DNA of 64,000 bases from Pratylenchus scribneri (GCA_030063045.1 JAQSEB010000031.1:62001-126000); one strand, 5' to 3'; counted from the first letter of the stretch, positions 45,523 through 58,054 are shown. The notes: a model not told the origin generated them from the sequence alone. Program-made: numbers and translations.

Positions 45523-46308
45523 ATGAATGCTTTGACAAGCCAAACAATTTTGATTTACGATGTCGTGAAAGATAGTAAGTGAATCACAAATAAAAATAAT
45601 ATTAAAAATATTAAATCAAAAAAATTCAGCTGAACTTTGGTACATTTATTGGTTTGAAGATGCAGATATTCTCGGAGTAACCGATTTTGGTCGACAATTA
45701 TATGCTCTTCAACTGGACAAAGATGGACGAAAAAAATTTATGGGGAACATGACAGAAAAAATGCTAAAACCACAATGGGAGTTAGTTTTATATTCTAAAA
45801 ATTTTATTAATACTTTTTATTTTCATTTTAGTAAAATCTTCATTGAGCGTAAATTCAAGATAATAAAGATTGACCATGAGTCTGTTCAACTAATGTTCGC
45901 GCCAAAGAGGGAGCTGGAACTGCAAAGAATCAAGGACGAAAATGAGAGAATTACTGCCATCCAAAAATGTATACAAGCATATATTAAGGTTTCTCTTTCA
46001 ATAATGTAAATTACAATTTAATTTAAAAAAAATTAAGATCAATTGCTCCTTGCCGAAACAAAACCCAACTGAAACAGGTCAAAATAAGCGCGTTGCACCG
46101 AATGAGGAGAATGAATTTGTAGAAAATGAGGTATTTATAATAATTTCAATTTATTTTTACCAATTTTTAAGAAGCAAGTCCAACCAAGGAAGGCACGGCG
46201 TATTCCTGGACAAATTCAGCAAGCCCCAATTACTTTTGATGATGACCCTTCCGAAACAGATAAAATGCCAGATTCAAATGGGAAAAATATCTCACCTATG
46301 AAAAGCTG
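45523..46308 (+). CDS. Unrecognised protein with compact N-terminal domain, helical middle and charged tail
   Basis: Five exons with consistent phases give about 195 residues, starting MNALTSQTILIYDVVKDTEL and continuing WYIYWFEDADILGVTDFGRQ. This aromatic, beta-rich start is followed by a helical charged stretch (KRELELQRIKDENERITAIQ) and a tail with KARRIPGQIQQAPITFDDDP and a final ISPMKS. The layout (globular head, short coiled coil, disordered tail) resembles small DNA-repair or kinetochore scaffolds, but I find no diagnostic motif and make no assignment. It lies 520 bp upstream of transketolase on the same strand. Confidence 0.65.
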
Positions 46309-46829
46309 AATTTTCTTATCAATAAAATTTCATTCAAAGTTTATACTGGATATGGATAATGATAATTTTCTTATATTTCTAAATTGAATAAAACATTTAA
46401 TAATTATTTGTAATTAAATTAAGTACATGTATGTATTTTAAACATTTTAAATTTTTTGAATTATTTACTCACATTCATTATGGCATGATCTAATAAAATT
46501 ATTTAACCATTAAAGCGGAAGAGTCGATGTGATAAAATAAATTAATGATAAAAATAATCAGTCCATCAATATTCCATTCAACCAGAAGAATCATTTAATT
46601 CATTCCATTTATTATTTCATTTTAAAATTTGTGACTTAAATGTGTGTTCTGACTTGGCGAATTTTCGCTACTTCACAATTTTTGAACAATTCAAAATTAG
46701 TAGAAAAATTAAGTCACATAAGTTGGAGGAATAGGTATATTGTTAGTGTGATAATTATTCAAATTAATCAAAATGAATTGATTTAGCAATACAACAAAAT
46801 TCAACAATTCTAAACGATTTATTGCGAAA

Positions 46830-49155
46830 ATGACATCTAATAACGACATTGTTGCTCAACTTCAAGATGCGGCCAATCGAATGAGAGTTTCTTCCATTGA
46901 GCAAACATGCAAAGCAAATTCGGGTCATCCAACGAGCAGTTGCAGTGCCGCTGAGATTATGTCCACCTTGTTTTTTGCGGAAATGCGTTACGATGTGAAA
47001 AATCCGCGACACCCGGCTGCCGATCGCTTCATTCTATCAAAGGTATTTCTACTAGAATGTTTTTATAAAGATGAATGAATTAAGGGTCATGCTTGTCCTA
47101 TCCTTTATGCTGCTTGGGAAGAAGCTGGTCTGCTCACCAATGACCAAGTGCTCAGTTTACGCCGAATTGACTCCGATATTGAAGGCCATCCGACACCTAG
47201 ACTCAATTTCATTGATGTGGCCACAGGTAATTTTTGAATTATTAATATACGAAATTTACATATGAAAATGCGTACAGAAATAATATATCAGTTTAGACTT
47301 TAAATGCTTTTACGAAACAAATTTTAAAGTTAAATAAAATAAATTTCATTTTTTCATGTTTTGCAGGTTCACTTGGTCAAGGACTTTCTTGTGCAGCTGG
47401 AATGGCATATGCTGGAAAATATGTGGACAAAGCTTCGTATCGTGTTTATTGCCTTATGGGTGATGGCGAAAGTGCGGAAGGCAGCGTTTGGGAAGCAGCT
47501 GCTTTCGCAAGTTACTATAAACTGGACAATTTGGTGGCAATTGTTGATGTGAATCGTCTTGGACAAAGTCAACAAACGATGTTGCAGCATGACCTTCAAA
47601 CATATGCAAAACGATTCGAGGCATTCGGTTTCAATTCAATTGTGGTGGATGGACATGATATCAACGCTTTAGTAAAAGCATATGCTGATGCAAAGTAAAA
47701 AACAAAAAAAAAAATATAAATCTTTCAATTTGATAATAAAATTTAGGAATACCAAAGGAAAACCAACAGCAATCGTTGCAAAGACCTTCAAGGGCAAAGG
47801 CATTGACGGCGTTGAAGACCAAGATGATTGCCATGGAAAGCCGGTGAAAATGGATAAGGCCGACCAAATCCGAGCTATTCTAAAAAGTAAAACTCCGGTC
47901 AAATGGAACATCCCAAAGCCGGTCGAGGATGCCAAAGAAGTTGATTTGGGACTTGGCAGAATCAAAATGAGCAAACCACCGCAATATGAAATTGGCCAAA
48001 AGGTGGCAACCCGTCTGGCCTATGGCGATGCTCTCCTCAAATTGGCCGATGTCAACAAACGTGTCATTGCCTTGGATGGGTAAGAAAGCAAAAAAATGAA
48101 CCAAATAAAAATTATTCTAATATTTCAGCGACATTTCTAATTCGACATTCTCGAACAAAGTATTGAAAAAATATCCTGACCAATTTGTCCAATGTTTTAT
48201 TGCCGAGCAAAACATGGTCGGCGTTGGTGTTGGTTTGGCTTGCCGAGGGCGTGCCATCCCCCATATTAGGTAAGGAAAAAATTAATTATTCTTTTTTGAA
48301 ACATTAATTTTATAGCACCTTTGCCGCATTCTTCACTCGATCTGGCGATCAAATTCGCATGGCTGCCGTCTCTTTTGCGAACGCAAAATTCACTGGTTCA
48401 CATGTGGGCGTTTCAATTGGTGAGGATGGGCCAAGTCAGATGGGCCTTGAAGATATTGCCTTGTTCCGTGCACTGCCTGACAGCATTGTTCTTTATCCTT
48501 CGGATGCTGTTGCCGCCGAATATGCCACCGAATTGGCTGCCAATTACAATGGAATAACATATACACGAGTTAGTCGTCCAAACACCCCTGTCATTTATGC
48601 TAACAATGAGAAGTTCGAGATTGGAAAATGCAAGGTATGTTTATTAATATATTCACTGGCAATTTTTATTTTATAGGTTATTCGAGAAGCTCCACAGGAC
48701 AAATTTATGCTGATTGGCGCCGGTGTCACACTTTATGAGTGCATAAAGGCTCATGATGAACTCAAAGCCGATGGTATTAATGTTTGCGTGGTTGATTTAT
48801 TCTCGGTAAAAGTAAGTAAAATTACTATTTATTTTTAAATAACATCATTTTGATTTTACAGCCACTCGATGTCGAAATGCTAACAAAACATGCCCAACGA
48901 GTTGGTGGTAAAGTTTTGACTGTGGAAGATCATTATCAAGCCGGTGGACTGGGTGAAGCGGTGGCCATGGCATTGGCAGATGTTCCCAGTGTTCGTGTTC
49001 GCCACATTTGTGTCAAAGGTATTTTTTATATTTTACATAACAAGAAATGAGTGTCATTTTCAGAACTCCCACGTTCTGGACCACCCGATGCATTGTTGGA
49101 CTTATATGGCCTCAGCGCAAAGCATATTGTTGCCGCTATCCAGAATTATGATTAG
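46830..49155 (+). CDS. tkt-1: Transketolase
   Basis: Multi-exon + gene encoding a complete transketolase of about 620 residues. Conserved features: [38 protein letters not shown] (thiamine diphosphate-contacting His), [18 protein letters not shown], the [13 protein letters not shown] metal/ThDP motif, the second-domain [15 protein letters not shown] with the catalytic Glu, [33 protein letters not shown] and [13 protein letters not shown]. The animal-type length (short, like human TKT) fits. It transfers two-carbon units in the non-oxidative pentose phosphate pathway in the cytosol, needing ThDP and Mg2+/Ca2+. Start at 46830, first in-frame [23 protein letters not shown]. Confidence 0.96.
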
Positions 49156-49941
49156 AAGACAAATTTGTTGAAAGCCTAAATTAAAAGACGCTCAATCCAA
49201 CTCCTTGACCACACTTAATATTCTGATGATTTTATGAACTTGAGTGTCCCCAAATTAAATTCTTGACAAAATTCCACAGAATGACGTATTCTATTTTAAT
49301 TTACAGTTGATTTTAAAAATGTTCCAAATTAGATTTATGAATAAAAATATGAAAGTATTTATTAAATCGATCATAAAAGGGCAAAGCTGAGCTGGCCTTT
49401 AATTTCAAACTAGTTTTCGTCAATTTTAAATCGAAAAACCAATTTCAAAAATGATTTTAAAACAAAAGAATTAAATATTGCTTAGCCAAAAGATTTTGGC
49501 TAAATATAAATTGTCCTGAAATGGGCAAACACTGTGAGAATTGAGAATCTCACTAATATGAATTGGAATTGATTAAATTCTGACCCCAACCATTTTTAAA
49601 TTTTTACAATACTATTTTCACATCTAAAGCTTCTTTATGCTCCGGAACCTAAAATCGATTTTTTATGTTAGAATAAGATGGTCCCGCGTCCCGCCCATTT
49701 TTTAAAATAAATTCCATACTATTTTCACCGTTAAAGCTTCTTTGTGCTCTATAGCCAAGACCGAATATCGATTTTTTAAATGTAAAATTGAAATATTTAT
49801 GGTGAAACGTGAAATAGGCTTTCCGTTTAGCACATAGCACTTATTCAATCATTTTTTTTACAAATTTCTAATGTTTTAACGAACATAATTTTTTATTTCA
49901 GCAACATAGAATAGATACCTGAAATTTTATTACATTCGAAA
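49156..49941. other. Intergenic region with an imperfect direct repeat
   Basis: No coding sequence is seen between transketolase and UBC9. Two diverged copies of a 60-bp segment (TACTATTTTCAC...TTAAAGCTTCTTT.TGCTC...ATCGATTTTTT) lie at about 49607-49665 and 49725-49785. The UBC9 promoter should be at the right end. Confidence 0.5.
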
Positions 49942-50538
49942 ATGGCTGGAATTGCTGCTGGACGTCTTGCGGAGGAGCGAAAGGCATGGCGAAAGGATCA
50001 TCCATTCGGATTCATTGCTCGACCGACCAAAAACGAAGATGGCACATTAAATCTGTAAATATCACACATAAATAATTATAATTATTCGAAAAATTCAGCT
50101 TCAACTGGGAATGTGCAATTCCTGGTCCAAAGTCAACGATTTGGGAAGGTGGCCTCTACAAATTGCGAATGATGTTCAAGGATGATTTCCCATCGACACC
50201 ACCGAAATGTCGCTTCGAACCGCCTCTTTTCCACCCGAATGTTTACCCTTCTGGAACGGTGTGCCTTAGCCTGTTGGACGAGAATAAGGACTGGTTTGCG
50301 TTTTCATATTAATTTATAAATTTATTTTTTTATTTGCAGGAAGCCGTCAATTTCTATCAAACAATTATTGGTCGGCATTCAAGAGTTGTTGGTTTCGCCA
50401 AATCCCGAGGATCCAGCACAGGCCGAAGCCTATCAAATCTATGTTCAAAATCGACCGGAATATGAACGCCGTGTTCGCAAGCAGGCACAGCAATTTATTG
50501 AAGAATTGGTGCAGAAGCAAATGCTTATGGAGAACTGA
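49942..50538 (+). CDS. ubc-9: SUMO-conjugating enzyme UBC9
   Basis: Three exons (49942-50054, 50099-50293, 50340-50538) total 507 nt, 168 residues. [58 protein letters not shown] and [12 protein letters not shown] match UBC9. The active-site Cys is in TVCLSLL and the HPN motif precedes it. The Lys-rich N-terminal helix that binds SUMO is present. The C-terminus extends about 10 residues beyond the usual 158 ([12 protein letters not shown]). UBC9 is the sole E2 for SUMO, nuclear and cytosolic. SNF5 follows 195 bp downstream on the same strand. Confidence 0.97.
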
Positions 50539-50732
50539 ACGGTTTTGACGAGATCTCGACTATCTATAATATTCACCAATCTTATTTTTTTCGTTTTCGT
50601 TTGAATTGGAAGTAAAAGTTGACTATTTAATTTATAATAAAACATTATCAACAACATCGTTTTTTATCGATGTTTATCATATTTTATTAATATTTTATTC
50701 TTCTTTCATTTATATAACTAATTTTATAGAAA

Positions 50733-52078
50733 ATGTCGAAAACATATGGTTCAAAGCCAGAATCATTTGTGTTGGATGATGGGGAACGATATTATGTTGG
50801 TAAGGCACCAAAGAAATTTAATTTTAATAAATTAAGGAGCGGATGTTGGAATGTATTTGAAATATCATCGTGGAACGCTCTATAAACGCTATCCACAATT
50901 ATGGAAGAGGATGGCATCCGTAGAGGAGAAAAAGAAGATTCAAGAGTTGGGTTGTGCCACTTCCTATATCAATTCGAATATAATGTTGGTGAAAGCCAGC
51001 GAAGTGGAAGAAATATTCGAGGGCCAAGAAGACAAATATCGTGCAACCGGCAGCGGAACTAGCCTTAGTGGATATGGCAAATCGGAAGGTGTTGGGATGA
51101 AAAGTCGCGGCAGTGCACCACCTTGGTTGACTCAACAGGTTTAAAATATTGTTTAAAATTATATCCAAACAAATAATTAGGTCACAAGTGGTTCGCATCA
51201 TCTCGAATCGGTCCCTTGTTCCACTCCATCGGCACATGGCCGAGGGCATTACAAAAATCGAGAGTATGCGTATGCCGCCGATGATTTGGAAGGCTATAAA
51301 CGCGTTTTGAACAATGCGGAAACACCCGAATGTTTAGTACCAATCCGACTGGACATGGAATTGGACAATAGTTAAATAATTTTAAAATATTGAAATAATT
51401 AATTAATTTTTAAGTTAAATTGAGGGATTACTTTTGCTACAACAAAAATGATAAATTGATGACTCCGGAAATGGTTGCCGAAGTACTTTGTGAAGGTTAA
51501 ATAAAAAAAAGATGAATTAAATTAATGTATATTTTTACAGATTTGGATTTACCAATTAACACATTTTTGCCGGCCATTGCCCAATCCATCCACCAACAAA
51601 TTGAAGCTCATTCCGATTTAGTGGCCGTCGACGAACAAGTGACCGACCAACGAGCATTGCTCAAACTGAACATTCATGTTGGTAATCAATCTTTGGTCGA
51701 CCAATTCGAATGGGACATGAGCGAGGGGCAGAACAGTCCGGAAGAATTTGCAAAAAAATTATGCGAGGAACTCGGTCTGGGTGGAGAGTTTTCGGCTGCC
51801 ATAGCCTATTCAATACGAGGTAAATTTAATTTCACTTTTTCCTGGTCTTCCAATATTTTTAAGGCCAACTCTCATGGAACCAACGCACCTATGCATTCAG
51901 TGAAACACCATTGCCTACTATCGAGGAATGCCCATTTCGTAACCCATCAGATGCAGAACAATGGGGCCCATTCCTGGAGACGCTTACAAGCGCCGAAATT
52001 GAGAAGAAGATGAGGGATCAAGATCGAAATACTCGACGAATGAGACGACTTGTGAATGCAATTCCTTACATTCCATGA
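50733..52078 (+). CDS. snfc-5: SNF5/SMARCB1/INI1, SWI/SNF chromatin-remodelling core subunit
   Basis: Multi-exon + gene starting [20 protein letters not shown]. The N-terminal winged-helix region ([20 protein letters not shown]) is as in SMARCB1. Two imperfect SNF5 repeats follow: [20 protein letters not shown]...[17 protein letters not shown] and [20 protein letters not shown]...[20 protein letters not shown]. The C-terminal coiled region contains [20 protein letters not shown]. Ends NAIPYIP at 52078. It is a nuclear DNA- and nucleosome-contacting subunit of BAF/PBAF complexes. Close spacing to UBC9 suggests a possible operon. Confidence 0.95.
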
Positions 52079-52274
52079 TTGATTTGACTTTTTTACTATT
52101 CTCAAATAACAATTTCACATGATAAAGACTCGAAACAACTAATTATCCAATTTTAATCTATATATCTAGACTCCTATTTAAATAGTAAAAAATAAAAATA
52201 CAAGAAAAATATTTATCACAGGACACAGGAAAAGAATATTTATTAAGTACAACATAAAACAATCAAGTATATTT

Positions 52275-52814
52275 TTAGCAAAATTCCATTCCTTTCTTCT
52301 TATTCTTTTCTTTCATCCAATTTTGGTAGTTCTGGTTTCGGCGCTCTTTCTCCATTTTGCAGGCGTTTATGAATTCTCCATCTGAAAATGTAATTGAGTA
52401 ATTTAAATTTTTTGTAAAAATAGAAATCTAACCGTTTTGATGCTCCCCTTTGATTTCTTCCAATTGAGAATAGGGCCAAGTGCAGAGAATTCGTGCCAGT
52501 TTTGCATTGTTGTTTTCAGTAGCAGCAGTATTGGAGGATAATTTGTTTGCATTGTCATCTTTGTTGCTTTGATTGTTAATGCATTCACTGTTTTTTGGGC
52601 CTTGAATCCAATTGCTGTTGCATCTCCAAACTTGAACATTTTCAGTGGGGCCCAATGATGCGCTTGTTTCATTCAATGCTGCTTCCTCATTTTCCTTCCA
52701 ATTACATTGCTGCTTTGAATTTGAATTGAGATTGTTTGACTGCATATATTTTGCATTACAGAGCCGACACTTGATTATATGGAACATTTGGGAATCACTT
52801 GCATAATGTTGCAT
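52275..52814 (-). CDS. Unrecognised small Asn/Lys-rich protein with a Cys-pair
   Basis: Two coding exons (about 52437-52814 and 52275-52385) joined at phase 1 encode about 160 residues, after a probable non-coding first exon near 52870-52930. The N-terminus MQHYASDSQMFHIIKCRLCN contains CRLC, a possible half zinc site (KCRLCNAKY), followed by a long Asn/Ser/Gln-rich low-complexity middle. The C-terminal part is charged: NACKMEKERRNQNYQNWMKE and KNKKKGMEFC. No family recognised. Its 5' end points toward the right arm of the inverted duplication, so its promoter adjoins the PTP promoter. Confidence 0.55.
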
Positions 52815-52972
52815 TTTGATATATCTGAAAATATTTGGAGATTAAATCAAAAATGAGTAATGTAAATTACCTGCTTGGAATCGGCCGGAAAAAATACTTT
52901 GTTGTTGAATGCCGAACCAAACAATGGATGATAAACTTTCTTTTATACTTAAACCTTATAACTAATTGCGAA

Positions 52973-54847
52973 TATTGATTTTTTGTAGTACAGTATGTTT
53001 TATTTACAATAGTACTATAACCGTAATTTGGTAGATAGAGATAATATGTTGCAGGCAATTTTCGACTATAAAAGCCGCCAGTTAACCAAAGCCAAACCAA
53101 CAAACCGGCGATCGACACAATTACTTGCGCTGCAATTCCCGTGCATATCCATGTAAGTCAATTTATCTTATTTACCACAATCTAATCTCCCCAACATTTA
53201 CAGATAATTCATGAGCCGCCAACAACGCCTAACAACAGCAGCACCACGATCGAAAGGGGGCAATGATCAACGACGTCCGCAACCAATCCAGCCTCGAGCC
53301 TTCCATACAGCCGAATCAATTCCAAGAAGACCAGCTTACCCGGCTCCGCAACTAAGAACATCAGAACGACCGTCGGTAGAACAACAAAGAAGAGGGCAGC
53401 AACCAACAGCAGCAGGAGGAGGAGGAGGAGGAGGAGGACCACCAGGACCAGGAGGAGGGCAACCAGAAAACGACACTCCGGAATACTTGGCGCAACTACA
53501 GCAATGGGCGAGAACTACCGCTGCGAAGAACCTGGCACAACTGGAGGCCGAATTTCAACGTCTACAAGCCCAGCCGAGACCGCCGCCGTCGCCAGAATTT
53601 GTCAAGTCAGTTTTTTTCACTTAATAATCTCAGATTTATATTTCCCTTTTTTCCAGCAATCCAGAGCTGAATCGATATCGGGACGTCATTTGCGTGGAGA
53701 AGAACCGAGTGCAGCTCCAATCAGGAAGATACATTCACGCAAATTGGATCGAAGGAGCAAACGGTAAGCGAATGGGCTCTAGTGAAATTATTTTGTGAAC
53801 TAATATTCCCACATTTTCAGGTAATCGGCGCTTCATTTGCACTCAAGGACCAATGGACAGGACGGTGGACGATTTTTGGGCCATGGTTGTTCAGGAACAA
53901 ATTGATGCTGTGGTTATGCTCTGCGATTGTGAGGAAATGGGCCGTCGGAAATGCGCGCAATATTGGCCGAGGGATGAGGTCAGTTTTGGGTTACAAATTT
54001 TAATTCAATTTTAATATTCAAATTTTAGCAAATGCAAATACGATTCAGCAATGGGACCAAAGTCGAATTCCTGAACATTCTAAACGTGGAAGGCAACCTG
54101 TTCAAAACAAGACTTGCAGTGAGCTCCGAAGACACTCAAAACCGGCAAATTGTGCGACACTTCCACTGGAGAGAATGGCCCGATCGCGGAGTTCCAATCA
54201 ACCATCTTGCTCCATTGCGGCTTCTCAACTTTCTGAACCCTTACGAACGTGTTCTGGTGCACTGCTCTGCGGGAATTGGACGTACGGGAACAATTGTGGC
54301 ACTCTAGTGAGTTTTTTTTTTTGAAATAACTTTTTAAAATAATTTTTTTATTTCAGCTTGGCTCAAGACCGGATGCGGGCGAACCAACCACTTGACCTCT
54401 ATGAACTTGTGCATCACCTGCGTCAACAACGGGCTGGCAGCGTTCAAACCGTGGACCAATATCTCTACATCTACACTGTGCTGTTGAGGTGGGTTTTTTT
54501 GGCATTTTCTTTTAATGATTCTTTTAATTTTCCCATGCATTTTTTTCAGATTTGCAATGAACAAGGCCCAACGAGGACACATTCAACTGCCGGACACTGC
54601 CGCCGCCGAACGTCTCATCCAATCAATCGTCAACAGGATCAGAAGATGAATGGCCGTGTCCCTGCTCGCTGTGGATGTCCCCAATCACCCCCGCCCCCAT
54701 GCAATTGTCCTTCCCTATTTCCCCTAATCGACTATACTGCCATATTCACCATTGTATATTTTTTCACCATTGTATATTGTATTGTATAATTCTTTTTGTT
54801 CATGTTGTATTTTCAATATTGTGATAAAATGAATAAAATTAAATTTT
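52973..54847. repeat. Right arm of the large inverted duplication (uninterrupted, 1,875 bp)
   Basis: Inverted, near-identical partner of 41692-44687 minus its insertion. The arms are separated by 8.3 kb of unique genes. Arm boundaries are sharp at both ends. High identity extends through introns and flanks, implying recent duplication or ongoing conversion. Confidence 0.95.
53211..54649 (+). CDS. Protein tyrosine phosphatase (single-domain, non-receptor), intact copy
   Basis: Six exons (53211-53605, 53657-53763, 53821-53978, 54029-54306, 54357-54488, 54550-54649) total 1,170 nt, 389 residues. The first 130 residues are low complexity (Gln/Arg/Pro, then a Gly8 run, GGPPGPGGGQPEND). The PTP domain follows: NRYRDVICVEKNRVQLQSGR, YIHANWIEGANGNRRFICTQ, GPMDRTVDDFWAMV, CAQYWPRDEQMQIRF, HWREWPDRGVP (WPD loop Asp), VHCSAGIGRTGT (CX5R) and a Q-loop QTVDQY. 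All catalytic residues are present. There is no membrane span. Nematodes have large families of such PTPs, many sperm-enriched, but expression here is unknown. A 5' UTR exon upstream splices at CCAT/GTAAGT. Confidence 0.93.
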
Positions 54848-55014
54848 ATGAAATTTATTGAATAAGGAACCAAAAGTTGAGCTTGTTATGTTAGTTTTGA
54901 AAAATCGTTGACATAATTTAAATTGGGTAGAATTTGCCAAAAACATTAATTTTATTTTATTTTAACATGAGGTAAAAATAGCACAACAAATAATAATAAA
55001 AAGCTAGTTTATTT

Positions 55015-56883
55015 TTATTTTCCAATACAATATTGTGAAAAAATGCTATCAAGCACTTGTTCATGAACAATCGTTCCGGCTATTTCTCCCAAAGAATCGG
55101 CACATCGTTGAATATGATGGGCGGCCAAAGCTGGATCATCCGATTCAATCAAAATTTCCTTCGTTTTCTGCAATTTTTCTTGATGCTTTCATTTAATAAT
55201 AATATTCACCATTTTTACCTCCAAATCCGTAATTGCCCTTTCCAAGCATTGAATATGCCGTTCTCTTGAAAGAAACACTTCATTGCTTCCTTCATTTATT
55301 TCCTCTCCACTTTCCAAATGCTTTGAAATTAATTTCAAAAGTGAATTCAATCCATCTTCCCGCAAACAACAAGTCCACACCAAGTCGTAATGTCTTTCCG
55401 GATCGAGCACTTAATAAAAATTAAATTGTTTTTCAATGAATGACCACCTACCTTTTTCTATCCTTCTCATTTCGAACTCATTCTCTCCAATCAAATCTGA
55501 TTTATTCACACAAATTATGATTTTTTGTTGGCCAATTTGATAGGTGAATTTGGTCAGTAAATTTTCAACCTCCTTCTCGCCAATTCTTTCTGCCGTTGGT
55601 TCCAAAACGAGAATAATCAAATGAGCATTGGCCGCTTTTTCCAATGCTCGTCGAATTCCTTCCCTTTCAATTGGATCTGTCGTTTCTGTTTCAGTCCGTA
55701 TGCCGGCCGTGTCCACAATATTCACCAAATGTCCATCCAATTCAAGTCGACTTTCCAGGCAATCCCTCGTTGTTCCACTTATATTCGAAACAATTGCCAA
55801 TTCGCGTTCAGCTGAATTAATTCTTTATTTGCATCCGTAATCAAATAATTCTCACCCAATTTATTCATCAAACTACTTTTTCCCACATTTGGCCTCCCAA
55901 TCAATGCCACATTCATTCCCGATCGAATCAGTTGGCCTCTTTTGGCTCCTCGCAAAAATTGTCGTAATTTTGTGTTCACTCCTTGAATTTCTTCACCAAA
56001 TTCTTCCCATAAATTTCGGTCAATATCTCCCAAATCTTCGGCAAAATCAATCCTTTAAAAAAGAAATTTTATTTATTTAAATCCAATTTCCCTGCCTTGC
56101 CTCCATTCGAGCCAATAATTTGATCAATTTTTCCATGGTTGGCCGTAAATATTCTCCAATTTTTGTTTGCGCATGACAAAGACGTAATTGGGCATTTGTT
56201 TCTGATTGGAGTAAATCACCCAAAGCCTCAATTTGGGTAATGTCCATTTTTCCATTATAAAATGCTCTTTTAATTAAAATATTGATTATATAAAAATTAA
56301 TTTCTGCTGCAAACCTTCTTGTAAATTCGCCTGCTTTTGCCGCCTCCAAACCTGGCATTTCCACCAAAGTTTGGCAAATTGATTGAATCACAGCTCTGCT
56401 TCCGTGCAAATATAAAATAAAAAAATTAGCTGAATTTAAAGAAAATATGGAAATATATAAGTTAAGTAATGCTTTTAATCTTATTGAACAACTAATTAAC
56501 TTTAGCAATCAATTTGTTAATAACTTTTTACATAATTCGGCACTATCCTCTCCAGTAAATGTTCTCGGTCCCTTCATAAAACAGGCCATCGCATTATCCA
56601 AAAGTCGTCCCTTTTGGTCGAAAATTGGAGTGTAAAAAAGAAACATTGGCATGAATGGTTTTTGATTCCGAGTCAAATTTCGCAGAGCAAATTCACTTTG
56701 AGAACCTTAATAAAAGGGTTTAAAACCATTTAAATTAATGATTAAACCTGATATTCTAATGACCGCAATTGCCGCCGGTGGTGGTCCAGAACTTAGTGCA
56801 AAAATTGTACTGGCCATTCGATGAATTGAAAAAGTAGATTTGAAGGAAAATGCAAAAAATGTGGAATGAAGTAAACATCCCAT
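55015..56883 (-). CDS. gtpbp3: Mitochondrial tRNA-modification GTPase (GTPBP3/MnmE/TrmE)
   Basis: Minus-strand multi-exon gene. The upstream ATG at 56883 gives MGCLLHSTFFAFSFKSTFSI then HRMASTIFALSSGPPPAAIA. The first part looks like a mitochondrial presequence; the second is the MnmE N-terminal domain start. GEFTRR...MDITQIEALGDLLQSETN is the family's folate-binding/helical region. G domain: NVALIGRPNVGKSSLMNKL (P loop), SGTTRD (G2), DTAGIR (G3), NKSD (G4). The extreme C-terminus ends SIFSQYCIGK, preserving the conserved CIGK motif. It makes 5-taurinomethyl-type uridine in mitochondrial tRNA with MTO1. It follows the SOCS gene by 164 bp. Confidence 0.95.
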
Positions 56884-57046
56884 TTAAACCTATATTTTTG
56901 ATTTATTCGAGTTTAAATTCAATATTTGTTGAACAAAATATTTTGATAAATAGGTACATAAATAATTAATTGAGAATAGAATTTTTATCAAAATAAAAAT
57001 TTATTTATTAATAAATTTAATTTTTAATATTTTCGATTTTTATTAA

Positions 57047-58054
57047 TTAAAATGTGACTAAATAATCTGGTGCAGTCAAATATTTTTTCAATCTTCTCGG
57101 CAATTGCAATGAGTCAATTTGTGAAATGTCAGTAATTAAACGCCTTAAAATATGATTTATTCAAAATTTAAATTCAACTGAAATGAACCTTATTGTTAAT
57201 CGGCATGCTCCTCTCAATGAAGAAGGAAATTCATTTCGACGCAATGGATAACTAAAATATTCATAAATTAAATTAATAAAAATATGTAAATAAATTTGTT
57301 ACAATCCCAAATAAAGTATCTCAAATTTTATTTGTCATTATCGGTTAAAATATTTTTGAGATTGATTAAAAACGAGTGTCAGATTTAAAATAGGAATAAA
57401 TATGCTAATTTTTTGGTTAATGAATTGAAAACGAGAATGTTTTAAATTTCAAAATAAATTTATTTGAGGATGTTACAAAAAAATATATAATTTAAACAAA
57501 CCGGATATCGATTGTTTCTGCGGTTGGATGTAATAATAAGGAAGGATGCATCAAAACCCTCAATGGTCGTGGCGGTTCGATGTCAAGTTGCCCAAAAATG
57601 TCGGTGTTTGAAGAAATGGCATGATCAGAATCGGAATTGGATGATGGAGGCGAACAATTGTTAATAATTTGTTCCACAAAATCGGACAAAGATTGAGATC
57701 GAATCAGGGATTTGGGACCGCCTAAGCAAAATTTTCCGTTAAAACAATTGATTCGTGTATGGAATATTCCATTCTTTGTTGTGTAGGAAAATGAGAATAT
57801 GCTGAAATTTAATATTATAAATAATTTTTACATTAGGTATAATAATAACCTTTTATCTGAACGGGAATCACGAACTAGAAATGTGCCAGCAGGTCGACCC
57901 TTTAGTAAATGATTTGCCATGGAAGGTGAAATTGATCCCCAATACCATTGGCACTGGAAAATAATTTACCATTAATAATTGTTTTAAAATCAAAATGTAC
58001 CTCTTTAAGTTCATCCAGCATTTGTGTGAAACTTCTTTCTTCTCCCAAAGCCAT
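57047..58054 (-). CDS. SOCS-box SH2 protein (SOCS6/7-like)
   Basis: Multi-exon minus gene. MALGEERSFTQMLDELKE precedes an SH2 domain: CQWYWGSISPSMANHLLKGR, PAGTFLVRDSRSDKR (FLVRDS phosphotyrosine-binding Arg), LFSFSYTTKNGIFHTRI, SLSDFVEQIINNC. A C-terminal SOCS box follows: SLRGACRLTIRRLITDISQI and LQLPRRLKKYLTAPDYL. The WYWG opening and HTRI strand are closest to SOCS6/7. SOCS proteins recruit Elongin B/C-Cullin5 to ubiquitinate phosphotyrosine partners. About 230 residues, lacking the long N-terminus of vertebrate SOCS6/7. Middle member of a three-gene, closely packed minus-strand cluster. Confidence 0.9.

Noticed and set aside
53209..53442. Antisense open frame with a long Val/Leu run over the PTP N-terminus (also 44218-44451)
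   Set aside because: It is the complement of the Gly/Gln/Pro-rich coding exon; the sense frame splices into a full PTP.
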